From assembly GCA_964416645.1 (NCBI GenBank), contig CAYQEZ010000020.1:1-31738 (forward strand): a stretch of DNA of 31,738 bases, in the 5' to 3' direction. The notes below the pieces were generated by a model. That model was not told the origin of the DNA. It made no database searches and saw only the letters and a program-made list of their open reading frames with translations. Made by a program: the position numbers and the translations under genes. Below are positions 1 to 7,511 of the stretch, piece after piece. Within the stretch, counting starts at the first letter, position 1. The number at the start of each line of letters is the position of its first letter. The DNA comes from GCA-002282575 sp964416645 (GTDB taxonomy: Bacteria > Pseudomonadota > Gammaproteobacteria > Thiomicrospirales > Thiomicrospiraceae).

Positions 1-86
1 CTAAAGCAGCACCCAGTCGTCAATCCACCCAAGCGCTAGCCTCACCAAAAGCGAGTAATGCCTCTGATGAGTGGAATGAGTTTTAA
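1..86 (+). CDS. methyl-accepting chemotaxis protein, C-terminal end only (partial)
   Basis: The window opens inside a plus-strand reading frame (frame 3) that ends at TAA 84-86. The visible 27 residues are Ala/Ser/Gln-rich and end in DEWNEF. This fits the flexible C-terminal linker and xWxxF pentapeptide with which many chemotaxis receptors tether CheR and CheB. The signalling domain itself lies outside the window, so the call rests only on the tail motif and the low-complexity linker. No promoter or start is visible. It could be another protein that happens to end in xWxxF, but the combination of linker and tail is characteristic. Confidence 0.6.
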   Translation, partial: KAAPSRQSTQALASPKASNASDEWNEF

Positions 87-106
87 GACCAAGGTTTATT
101 ATTAAG

Positions 107-278
107 GGGCACCTCTAATAACCCAATGGGTAGGAAGTTTCACCTTGCGGTGCACTAAAGTGTGAAGGAAGGGGTTGCTAAAAATAGCATGTAACACAGT
201 GATAAAACCCCTTCTTTCAGCTAAAAAATAAACTTGGGAAGTCTAAAAACAAGCGAAGCGAGGTTTTTAGAGGTTCTC
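107..278. mobile_element. MITE-like element, 172 bp, with 16-bp imperfect terminal inverted repeats
   Basis: The left end, GGGCACCTCTAATAAC (107-122), and the reverse complement of the right end, GAGAACCTCTAAAAAC (263-278), match at 13 of 16 positions. The element is flanked on both sides by TAAG (103-106 and 279-282), consistent with a 4-bp target-site duplication. There is no open reading frame. The interior is strongly foldable: a 14-bp arm at 163-176 pairs with 206-219 at 13 of 14 positions, with a smaller GCTA/TAGC hairpin (177-188) between them and a further hairpin at 242-271. A non-autonomous relic of an IS is the simplest reading. A 4-bp duplication would suit the IS5 superfamily, but no parent transposase is seen here. 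Confidence 0.55.
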
Positions 279-287
279 TAAGCTATA

Positions 288-317
288 AAGAAAAGCGGCC
301 GACTGGTCGCTTTTCTT
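288..317 (-). terminator. rho-independent terminator of metH
   Basis: The arms AAGAAAAGCGGCC (288-300) and GGTCGCTTTTCTT (305-317) form a 13-bp stem with one G-T pair around a GACT loop. The A-rich left arm supplies the U-rich tail for minus-strand transcripts. It lies 21 bases past the metH stop. Confidence 0.75.
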
Positions 318-338
318 GTGTGAGCTGTGTGGCAGAAG

Positions 339-3300
339 TTAGTTAAACTCCTCAGGGTCATACCCTAAGTTCGGGGCTAACCAACGCTCTGCTTCTGCAA
401 TGCTCATGCCTTTACGCTGGGCGTAGTCTTCAACTTGGTCGCGACCGATGGCACCGACACCAAAGTAGCGCGATTCGGGGTGAGCGAAATACCAACCCGA
501 AACGGCAGCCGTTGGGTACATGGCGTAGCTTTCGGTGATTTCAAGCCCAATACTTTCATTGGGTTTGAGCAGCTCCCACAAGATGCCTTTTTCGGTATGC
601 TCTGGGTTGGCAGGGTAGCCTGGCGCAGGGCGGATGCCACGATATTTTTCGGCAATTAAGGCATCATTATCGAGGTCTTCATCCTTAGCGTAACCCCAAT
701 ATTCTTTACGCACGCGCTCGTGCAAGCGTTCAGCAAAGGCTTCGGCTAAACGGTCGGCGAGGGCTTTGAGCATGATGCTGTGATAGTCATCGTGTTCGGC
801 TTCAAAACGAGCAACATGTTCGTCGATACCAAAACCAGCGCAGACGGCGAAGCCGCCCACATAGTCACGAATATGACGCGCGGGTAAATCTAGCTTGCCC
901 GTACAGCAAGGGCAACCCAAGCCATGAGGATTGAGCGGGGCAACAAAGTCGGATAAACACTGGTTGTAACCACCGCGTTTTTTATCCATTTGCTGACGAA
1001 TGTGATGTAAACGGGTGGTTTCTTCTTTGCGGTTGTCGTCTTTGAACAGAATAATATCATCGCCATTTTCCGCTCGATTGGCAGGCCAGAAGCCAAACAC
1101 GCCACGCGCGATGAGCCATTTTTCGGATAGGATCTGACGCAGCATCATCTGTGCGTCGATGTAGAGTTTATTGGCTTCAACCCCCACGACTTTATCGGTC
1201 AAAATGGCTGGGAAAGTCCCAGCTAATCCCCAAGCATTAAAAAAAGGCAACCAGTCGATGCGTTCAATTAAGTCCTCTAGCGGGTAGTCTTCCAACACCT
1301 TCACGCCTAAAAAAGACGGTTTCGGTGGCGTGTAGTTATCCCAATCGAGTTGAATGGCATTGGCTCGCGCTTGAGATAGCGGAATGCGAGCCGCGCCTTC
1401 ACCGCGCTTTTTGCGCTCGTCACGCACTTGCACGTATTCGGTTTTGATTTGTGCTTTGAAGGCATCTCGCAGTTCTTGCGATAACAACGATTGAGCGACA
1501 CCTACAGCACGTGAAGCATCTTTAACATAAACCACAGCACCTTCATAGGCTGGGTCAATTTTAACGGCGGTATGGGCGCGACTGGTGGTGGCACCACCAA
1601 TCAGTAACGGCATGGAGAAGCCCTGACGTTGCATTTCTTTAGCAACGTGTACCATTTCATCGAGACTGGGGGTAATAAGCCCAGATAGGCCAATCATATC
1701 TGCGCCCCAGTCTTTGGCGGCTTGCAGAATTTTTTCGCTGGAAACCATCACGCCCAAGTCGAGCACTTCAAAGTTGTTGCATTGCAGCACCACACCAACG
1801 ATGTTTTTACCAATGTCGTGTACGTCGCCTTTTACCGTTGCCATAACGATTTTACCCTGAGAATTGCCACCACCGTTGCGTTCTTTTTCGGCAAGGAGGG
1901 CAGGTTGCAACCAAGCGACGGCTTTTTTCATTACCCGTGCCGATTTCACCACTTGCGGTAGAAACATTTTTCCAGCACCGAACAAGTCACCGACGACGTT
2001 CATGCCGTCCATTAACGGACCTTCGATCACATGCAAAGGACTACCGATTTTGGCTAAGGCTTCTTCAGTGTCAGCATCAATAAAGGCATCAATGCCTTTG
2101 ACTAAGGCGTGTTCTAAGCGTTTTTCAATCGGCAGTTCACGCCACGCTAAGACTTCGGTTTCTACTTCTGCACCTGAATGCGAGAATTCTTGTGCAATGG
2201 AGAGTAGGCGTTCCGAGGCCTCTGGGTCTTTGTTCAACACCATGTCATCAATAGCAATGCGCAATTTTTCAGGGATGTCGTCGAACATCACCATCGCGCC
2301 CGCATTGACAATGCCCATGTCCATGCCCGCTTGAATCGCATAGTACAAAAAGACACTGTGAATGGCTTCACGCACAGGGTTATTGCCACGGAATGAGAAG
2401 GAGACGTTACTCACGCCGCCCGAAATATGACAATGGGGTAAGGTTTGTTTGATGGTGCGGGTGGCTTCAATAAAATCGACGGCATAGTTATTATGTTCTT
2501 CGATGCCTGTACCTATGGCAAACACATTGGGGTCGAAAATAATGTCTTCGGGTGGGAAACCATTCGCCACTAATAGATTGTAGGCGCGAGTACAAATTTC
2601 GACTTTGCGGGCGTAGGTATCGGCTTGTCCGACTTCATCGAACGCCATGACAACCGTCGCTGCACCGAAATAGCGTAGCACTTTGGCCTGTTCTAAAAAC
2701 TTGTCTTCGCCTTCTTTCAGGGAAATAGAGTTGACGATGCCCTTACCTTGTAAGCAAGACAGTCCCGCTACAATGGCTTCCCATTTGGATGAATCGACCA
2801 TCACGGGAACACGAGCAATATCGGGTTCAGCGGCAATCAGGTTGACGAAGGTGGTCATCTCTTTGACCGCATCCAACATGCCTTCGTCCATATTGATGTC
2901 GATGATTTGTGCGCCGTTTTCAACTTGTTTTAAGGCGATACTGAGCGCTTCGGTGTAGTTGCCTTCTTTAATCAAGCGACGGAACAAGGCCGACCCAGTG
3001 ACGTTGGTACGTTCACCGACATTGGCAAAGACAATACGTTCATCGAGCGTTAAGGGTTCTAAGCCAGACAGTCGGGTAAAAATAGGAATATCGGGCATGA
3101 CGCGAGGCGGATGAGCCGTTACCGCTTGTGCAATAGCGGTAATATGTTCAGGCGTTGAACCACAGCAACCGCCCGCAATGTTTAGCCAGCCATTCGCTGC
3201 CCAGTCACCAACTTCTTTTGCCATATCTTCGGGCGATAAATCGTATTCACCAAATTCATTTGGTAAGCCCGCATTGGGATGCACCGATACGCGGCATTCA

Positions 3301-4100
3301 GCAATGCGCGATAACTCTTCAACATAAGGGCGTAATTCGGCTGGCCCTAAGGCACAGTTTAAGCCAATCGCCACAGGCTTGGCATGACGGACTGAATTGT
3401 AAAAGGCTTCTAAGGTTTGACCCGATAGCGTGCGTCCAGAAGCATCGGTAATGGTACCAGAAATCCAAATTGGAATGGCTTCATCACGCTCATCTTGCAG
3501 CTCCATAATGGCGTAAATGGCGGCTTTGGCATTTAAGGTGTCGAAAATGGTTTCAATCATTAAAATGTCAGCACCACCTTCGAGCAAGGCAATCGCCGCT
3601 TCACGGTAGGCGGCTTTTACCGCCATAAAGGTGGTGGCGCGATAACCTGGGTCATTCACGTCGGGGGAGAGTGATAGCGTTTTACTCGTTGGACCCAGTA
3701 CGCCTGCGACCCAAGCGGGTTTGCCTGTGTCTGCGGTGAATTGATCGGCCGTTTTACGCGCTAAAGCAGCACCTTCACGATTCAACTCCACCACCAGATG
3801 CGCCATATCATAGTCTTCTTGCGCGACACTAGTGCTGTTAAAGGTATTGGTTTCGAGAATTTGCGCACCCGCATCTAAATAGGCACGATGAATCGCACCA
3901 ATCACATCGGGACGGGTGAGCGTCAGTAGGTCGTTATTGCCTTTCAGGTCAATGGGATGGTCGGTGAAACGCGTGCCACGAAAATCAGCTTCTTGTAGCT
4001 GATAACCCTGAATCATCGTACCCATAGCACCATCCAGAATCAGCGCGCGCTCATTCAAGGCTTGGTGAAAAGATTGTCGGCGTGCAGCAGTTGTGTTCAT
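339..4100 (-). CDS. metH: cobalamin-dependent methionine synthase MetH
   Basis: Transfers the methyl group of 5-methyltetrahydrofolate to homocysteine through cob(I)alamin, giving methionine and tetrahydrofolate in the cytoplasm. The protein has 1253 residues, a full-length four-module enzyme. The homocysteine domain (about 1-330) carries the zinc ligands Cys249 (GLNCALG) and Cys312-Cys313 (GGCCGSTPEH). The pterin-binding domain follows (about 355-615, FANVGERTNVTGS). The cap and B12 domains come next (about 650-890, with the cobalt-ligand His in VKGDVHDIGKNI). The C-terminal reactivation domain contains the SAM-binding stretch RPAPGYPANPEHTEK, where many homologues have ACP rather than ANP. 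The ATG at 4100 is the natural family start although its ribosome-binding site is weak. It appears to be monocistronic, with a terminator just downstream. No B12 or SAM riboswitch was recognised upstream. Confidence 0.98.
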   Translation of the reverse strand: MNTTAARRQSFHQALNERALILDGAMGTMIQGYQLQEADFRGTRFTDHPIDLKGNNDLLTLTRPDVIGAIHRAYLDAGAQILETNTFNSTSVAQEDYDMAHLVVELNREGAALARKTADQFTADTGKPAWVAGVLGPTSKTLSLSPDVNDPGYRATTFMAVKAAYREAAIALLEGGADILMIETIFDTLNAKAAIYAIMELQDERDEAIPIWISGTITDASGRTLSGQTLEAFYNSVRHAKPVAIGLNCALGPAELRPYVEELSRIAECRVSVHPNAGLPNEFGEYDLSPEDMAKEVGDWAANGWLNIAGGCCGSTPEHITAIAQAVTAHPPRVMPDIPIFTRLSGLEPLTLDERIVFANVGERTNVTGSALFRRLIKEGNYTEALSIALKQVENGAQIIDINMDEGMLDAVKEMTTFVNLIAAEPDIARVPVMVDSSKWEAIVAGLSCLQGKGIVNSISLKEGEDKFLEQAKVLRYFGAATVVMAFDEVGQADTYARKVEICTRAYNLLVANGFPPEDIIFDPNVFAIGTGIEEHNNYAVDFIEATRTIKQTLPHCHISGGVSNVSFSFRGNNPVREAIHSVFLYYAIQAGMDMGIVNAGAMVMFDDIPEKLRIAIDDMVLNKDPEASERLLSIAQEFSHSGAEVETEVLAWRELPIEKRLEHALVKGIDAFIDADTEEALAKIGSPLHVIEGPLMDGMNVVGDLFGAGKMFLPQVVKSARVMKKAVAWLQPALLAEKERNGGGNSQGKIVMATVKGDVHDIGKNIVGVVLQCNNFEVLDLGVMVSSEKILQAAKDWGADMIGLSGLITPSLDEMVHVAKEMQRQGFSMPLLIGGATTSRAHTAVKIDPAYEGAVVYVKDASRAVGVAQSLLSQELRDAFKAQIKTEYVQVRDERKKRGEGAARIPLSQARANAIQLDWDNYTPPKPSFLGVKVLEDYPLEDLIERIDWLPFFNAWGLAGTFPAILTDKVVGVEANKLYIDAQMMLRQILSEKWLIARGVFGFWPANRAENGDDIILFKDDNRKEETTRLHHIRQQMDKKRGGYNQCLSDFVAPLNPHGLGCPCCTGKLDLPARHIRDYVGGFAVCAGFGIDEHVARFEAEHDDYHSIMLKALADRLAEAFAERLHERVRKEYWGYAKDEDLDNDALIAEKYRGIRPAPGYPANPEHTEKGILWELLKPNESIGLEITESYAMYPTAAVSGWYFAHPESRYFGVGAIGRDQVEDYAQRKGMSIAEAERWLAPNLGYDPEEFN

Positions 4101-4135
4101 GGCAAGTCGTCGTTATGCAGTGTAAAAGGTCTGTT

Positions 4136-4141
4136 ATTATA
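4136..4141 (-). promoter_or_regulatory. candidate -10 element of metH
   Basis: A consensus TATAAT is read on the minus strand, 35 bases before the metH start. No convincing -35 hexamer is seen at the usual spacing, so the assignment is tentative. Confidence 0.3.
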
Positions 4142-4210
4142 ACGGATAAGAGCGCCTTATGCGCCTATCCAAATGAATTGGTGAGGGCTATGGCTCAACG
4201 ATCAAAACAA

Positions 4211-4230
4211 ACAACGCCCCGAAGGGCGCT
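4211..4230 (-). terminator. rho-independent terminator of the small gene at 4256-4522
   Basis: Read on the minus strand, the sequence is CGCCC-TTCG-GGGCG followed by a T/G-rich tail (TTGTTTGTTTTG). The UUCG tetraloop makes a very stable hairpin. It begins 26 bases after the stop codon. Confidence 0.75.
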
Positions 4231-4255
4231 GTGTTGGAAGTGATTAAGCTTGCAC

Positions 4256-4522
4256 TCAGGCGTAAGTGTCTAAACGACCCGTTTGTAAATATTGCTCGTA
4301 AGCCGCATTCGATGAAGTGGTGGCTTGAGCTTGATCTCGCGCCTGCACACGTTGCTGTGTTTGTGTTTCGCGTGCCATATTAGCCGCTTCTTGGGTACGA
4401 CTCTGACCCGCTGTTGCTAAGGCTTGTGGTGTCGATGTCGCTGCATCGGGCGTGCTCATGACCGCACTTTGCAGTTGTTGCATGCCTAATAGGTTGCTGT
4501 TGGTTGCACTATTGATGTTCAT
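4256..4522 (-). CDS. small Gln/Ala/Thr-rich protein of unknown function, 88 aa
   Basis: I do not recognise this protein. It is soluble in appearance with no signal peptide or membrane segment. The N-terminal half (MNINSATNSNLLGMQQ) is followed by an Ala/Thr/Gln-rich, probably helical or disordered stretch and the C-terminus AYEQYLQTGRLDTYA. The start at 4522 is chosen over an in-frame upstream Met at 4633 because GGGAGGAAAG stands 5 bases before it and because the longer form would overlap the end of hslO. It has its own sigma-70-like promoter (4559-4587) and a strong terminator, so it is a compact monocistronic gene. The NLLG/QQ opening is vaguely like small motility-associated proteins, but this is not a firm similarity. 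Confidence 0.7.
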   Translation of the reverse strand: MNINSATNSNLLGMQQLQSAVMSTPDAATSTPQALATAGQSRTQEAANMARETQTQQRVQARDQAQATTSSNAAYEQYLQTGRLDTYA

Positions 4523-4558
4523 GAAACTTTCCTCCCGAAAGGGGTTGATTACATCTTC

Positions 4559-4587
4559 AGAATAGAACAAAGCACGCTTAATTGCAA
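4559..4587 (-). promoter_or_regulatory. sigma-70-type promoter of the small gene
   Basis: Minus strand: -35 TTGCAA (4582-4587), a 17-bp spacer and -10 TATTCT (4559-4564). It lies about 37 bases before the ATG at 4522, inside the gap after hslO. Confidence 0.5.
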
Positions 4588-4595
4588 TGATTTTA

Positions 4596-5453
4596 TTAAT
4601 GTTTTGTCGGCACACCAAAAAGTGATTGCACATCGGCTAGACTGAACACATAGTGACGGTTGCAGAGTTCATTACTCATAATCAGCTTGCCTTCTTCACT
4701 AATGATGCGTTCGCATTCATCTTGTCCAATCGAGCGGATGACTTCAGTAAGTTTGGCGCGTTCGTCGGGACAGTGATAAATCGCAGGGGTAGGCTCATAG
4801 CGTTGAATCACTTCTTCATGAAATAAGCGATGCAACAGCGTGTCTAGATCACAGTCGCGCAATTCTTCATCGGTCAGCGTGCTGGCGAGGTGATTGATGC
4901 GTTGCCAACCGTCAGCGTCTTTGACATCGGTGTCGGGCATTTTTTCTAATAGCAAGCCTGTAACTTGTTGCTGGTCGACCATCAACCACAGGCTGGTGGG
5001 ATGTTGCACCGATTGACTGAGGTAGTCGGAAAATACTTGAGTGGTGCTATCACCTTCGATGGGGACAATGCTTTGATAGTTGGTTTGAGTGAGTTCGTTG
5101 TAAAGCGTGAGAGCGAGGTCGCCGTCAGCAAAAGCCTCTTGTAGCGATGCGAGTTGCTGAAGTTCTGGCGCTTCAATCATACCGCGCAGCTTTAAGTCTT
5201 CACGGTCGATTTGGCATTGCACCACCAGCGTTTTCACTTCGCCGTTTCCGCGCAGTTGTAGCGTGAGTTTGCCCAGACTTTTGACATCAATCGCCACCAA
5301 CGATAAAAACGCAACACATTCGCCCAGCAGTTGCGTAGCCGCTGGGGTGGTATGGCGGTTGGCTTGCCAAGTTTGCCATTCGTGAGTCAGTTTTACGTAA
5401 CGACCGCGAATATCGAGCTGGTCAAATAAAAAAGTGGTGACGTGGTTGTCCAT
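4596..5453 (-). CDS. hslO: Hsp33-family redox chaperonin HslO with a degenerate zinc centre
   Basis: Hsp33 is a cytoplasmic holdase activated by oxidative unfolding through a CxC...CxxC zinc switch. The 285-residue protein is colinear with the family: an N-terminal core (FLFDQLDIRGRYVKL, then GNGEVKTLVVQC), a linker region and the C-terminal module. In that module, where E. coli has Cys232/Cys234/Cys265/Cys268, this protein has Cys228, Asp230, Asn261 and Cys264 (HCPDER and MSNELCNRHY). Two of the four zinc ligands are therefore gone, while the spacing of 36 residues between the remaining pair is kept. The ATG at 5453 (MDNHVTTF) is preferred. A TTG three codons upstream sits too close to the AGGAAAA ribosome site, although the ATG spacing is rather long. 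The family call is firm; normal redox switching is doubtful. Confidence 0.9.
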   Translation of the reverse strand: MDNHVTTFLFDQLDIRGRYVKLTHEWQTWQANRHTTPAATQLLGECVAFLSLVAIDVKSLGKLTLQLRGNGEVKTLVVQCQIDREDLKLRGMIEAPELQQLASLQEAFADGDLALTLYNELTQTNYQSIVPIEGDSTTQVFSDYLSQSVQHPTSLWLMVDQQQVTGLLLEKMPDTDVKDADGWQRINHLASTLTDEELRDCDLDTLLHRLFHEEVIQRYEPTPAIYHCPDERAKLTEVIRSIGQDECERIISEEGKLIMSNELCNRHYVFSLADVQSLFGVPTKH

Positions 5454-5484
5454 AACGCGCAATTTTCCTAAGTTCTTGCGCGTT

Positions 5485-5514
5485 ATTATAAACGCCTGTC
5501 TCTAAAAAGCTCAA
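5485..5514 (-). promoter_or_regulatory. sigma-70-type promoter of hslO
   Basis: Minus strand: -35 TTGAGC (5509-5514), an 18-bp spacer and a perfect -10 TATAAT (5485-5490), about 32 bases before the hslO ATG. A leader of about 25 bases is expected. No heat-shock promoter motif was recognised. Confidence 0.5.
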
Positions 5515-5541
5515 TGTTGATGAATGCATAGATTGCTTGAC

Positions 5542-7320
5542 TCACATCTTCAACAAATACCACGAATTTCCCGTTATGGTTTTGGCTTTTTTCTTGGCTT
5601 CGCTTGAAAAACGCGCAAGTTGATGATGAAATTCAAATTGACCTGCTTCAATGGGGATGACGCCAACCGATAGGCTCATGAGTGAAAAGAATTGGGTTTG
5701 ATCATTGCGATCTTTGCCTGTAAAACCTTGTTGCTTAATTTGTTCTTGGCTATACCAGTCAGGATAGTGGCTGGTAAAGTCATGAAAAATACATTCTAGG
5801 CGTTTTTGCCAGTCTTTTTCTTTCCACAGCAAAATAAAGTCATCGCCACCAATATGACCAATAAATTCGGAATGATGGGTGTGTTTTTCTAGAATTTTCG
5901 CTAGCGTAATGAGCGCTTTATCACCTAGCTCATAACTAAAATAATCGTTAAAGGCTTTGAAGTGGTCTAAATCGACATACAACAGCAAAAAGTTTTTACG
6001 ATTATTAAGACGTTTTTGAATGGCATTTTCGATGGCTTGGTTACCTGGTAAGCCACTGAGTGGATTAGCCGATTTGGCTAGTGCAATTTTGGTTTCGGTA
6101 ATGGCGCGTAATAAGTCATTAAAATAGCCCAAGCCAAGGTAGAGACTGGCATCGGTAATGATAAAGACTCCTTGTGCGTTGTTGTGATCGCGCTGGGTAA
6201 TCATTTTAGAGATAATTTCCAGCGGTGTATTACTGCTGACAATCAAGCTACGTTTGTCGATAAATTGATCGATGCGTTTGCGTGCATTCAACTCACGACC
6301 ATAGCGACTGGAAAACAGATCGGTCATTTGTTTGCGTTCTAGCAGGCCAAGAACCGTGTGATCATTCACCACAGCTACCGCTTGGTGTTCTGGGTGCTTT
6401 AGAAAGAAGTCAACTGCTTCAGAAACGAGCATGGTATCCTTGATGCAGGGCGCGTTTTGTACGATGTCTCGTGCGTAACGACTCAGTAGGGTTTGGCTGG
6501 TATCCACATTGTCAGGCATTTGCCATTGCGGTTTGCTGACGGGAGTTGGGCTGGGTTTGGCGAAATAATAGCCCTGACCTAGTTGAACATTAATGCTCTG
6601 TAGCAGTTCTAAGCACCCCAGTGTTTCTACGCCTTCAGCAATGACTTGGGTTTCGACTGATTGCGCCAGTTCAGTAATAATTTTGACAAACTGGAGCTTG
6701 TGTTTGCCTTCTGCTTCTAAATGGGTAATAAAATGTTTATCCAGTTTGACATAATCGGGGCGCAATTCTGACCAAAGGCGCAAACTACTGTGTCCTTCAC
6801 CTAAGTCATCTAAGGCAATGGTGAACCCCATGCCCCGATAATGTTCTACCGCTTTAATCAGCAGTTGATAGTCTTGTACGGGATGATGCTCAGTGATTTC
6901 AATGACAATGCGCTGCGGCGAAAAACCAAAGCTTTCAATCAGTGTGAGTGTTTGTCCTGATTGGAAGTTAGGGTCTTGCAGACTCATCGGGCTCATATTC
7001 AGAAATAACTTTCCAGGCAGGTCTTGCTGAATAAAGCATTCAATGGCTTTTTTACGCGCAATGCATTCCAGTTCGAACAATCGGCCTACCGCTTCAGCGG
7101 CTTGGAACAACGGAATGGGTGCGTGAAAACAGGTCGCTTCTGGACCGCGCAATAAGGCTTCGTAACCAAGAATACTGCCATCATTTAGGTGAATAATCGG
7201 TTGAAAAACAGGATATACGGTTTCCTGGTCGATAATGTGATGCACCAAGTTGGTATATTCATCGGCCATCGCATAATGGGTTTCTTGATCTGGGTGACAA
7301 TTCACCAATTCCGTAAGCAT
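5542..7320 (-). CDS. EAL-CBS-GGDEF protein (c-di-GMP phosphodiesterase/diguanylate cyclase)
   Basis: A 592-residue cytoplasmic protein for c-di-GMP turnover with no membrane segments. The EAL domain (about 25-265) has an intact catalytic set: EAL 54-56, Asn108, Glu141 (EITEH), Asp171-Asp172 (ALDDLGEGHSSL), Lys192, Glu229 (AEGVET) and Gln249 (GQGYYFAKP). A CBS pair (about 285-405) would sense an adenine-type ligand. The GGDEF domain (about 415-592) has DLDHFKAFND and GGDDF at 491-495, which is a permitted active-site variant. The RxxD inhibitory site is absent (HHSE occupies that place). Both catalytic domains look competent; which activity dominates cannot be read from sequence. AAGGAAAA precedes the ATG. 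The gene is divergent from olsB, and a reverse-oriented Pho-box pair lies 55 bases upstream, suggesting PhoB control. Confidence 0.92.
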   Translation of the reverse strand: MLTELVNCHPDQETHYAMADEYTNLVHHIIDQETVYPVFQPIIHLNDGSILGYEALLRGPEATCFHAPIPLFQAAEAVGRLFELECIARKKAIECFIQQDLPGKLFLNMSPMSLQDPNFQSGQTLTLIESFGFSPQRIVIEITEHHPVQDYQLLIKAVEHYRGMGFTIALDDLGEGHSSLRLWSELRPDYVKLDKHFITHLEAEGKHKLQFVKIITELAQSVETQVIAEGVETLGCLELLQSINVQLGQGYYFAKPSPTPVSKPQWQMPDNVDTSQTLLSRYARDIVQNAPCIKDTMLVSEAVDFFLKHPEHQAVAVVNDHTVLGLLERKQMTDLFSSRYGRELNARKRIDQFIDKRSLIVSSNTPLEIISKMITQRDHNNAQGVFIITDASLYLGLGYFNDLLRAITETKIALAKSANPLSGLPGNQAIENAIQKRLNNRKNFLLLYVDLDHFKAFNDYFSYELGDKALITLAKILEKHTHHSEFIGHIGGDDFILLWKEKDWQKRLECIFHDFTSHYPDWYSQEQIKQQGFTGKDRNDQTQFFSLMSLSVGVIPIEAGQFEFHHQLARFSSEAKKKAKTITGNSWYLLKM

Positions 7321-7374
7321 ATTACGTTTTCCTTGTACGACCTTGAGCAGGGCATTTTAGGTTAGCAGTTCAAT

Positions 7375-7391
7375 ATGACGCTTTAATGACA
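7375..7391 (-). promoter_or_regulatory. putative Pho box facing the EAL-CBS-GGDEF gene
   Basis: On the minus strand TGTCAT (7391-7386) and CGTCAT (7380-7375) stand exactly 11 bp apart. This is the PhoB direct-repeat pattern. A TAAAAT -10 candidate (7359-7354) follows 15 bases further, ahead of the ATG at 7320. Only two repeats are present, but the orientation and distance fit an activator site replacing the -35. Confidence 0.55.
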
Positions 7392-7400
7392 AACAACCAG

Positions 7401-7461
7401 TGTCATCAAAGCGTCATCTCGTTGTTACCAAAACATCATCTGGCTGTCACGACCTGTTCAC
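7401..7461 (+). promoter_or_regulatory. putative Pho-box array in front of olsB
   Basis: Five hexamers recur at exact 11-bp steps: TGTCAT 7401, CGTCAT 7412, TGTTAC 7423, CATCAT 7434 and TGTCAC 7445. A sixth, off by one base, is TGTTCA at 7455. This matches the 11-bp periodicity of PhoB-binding repeats. A TAAGAT at 7487-7492 is a possible -10 ahead of the olsB ATG at 7512. The array is unusually long compared with the two-repeat classical Pho box. Confidence 0.7.
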
Positions 7462-7511
7462 AGTCTCGCTTTATCATTGGCTGCGTTAAGATTACTCAGC
7501 GAGATTCAATC

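Noticed and set aside
1864..2334. 156-codon plus-strand frame opposite metH
   Set aside because: Fully antisense to a conserved part of metH; an Ala/Ser/Pro-rich shadow translation with no ribosome-binding site.
4523..4633. N-terminal extension of the small protein at 4256-4522
   Set aside because: It overlaps the end of hslO, contains the promoter elements of the gene, and the strong ribosome site lies before 4522.
7386..7511. N-terminal extension of OlsB by 42 codons
   Set aside because: It would translate through the whole Pho-box array and adds sequence foreign to the family; the start at 7512 fits the domain.
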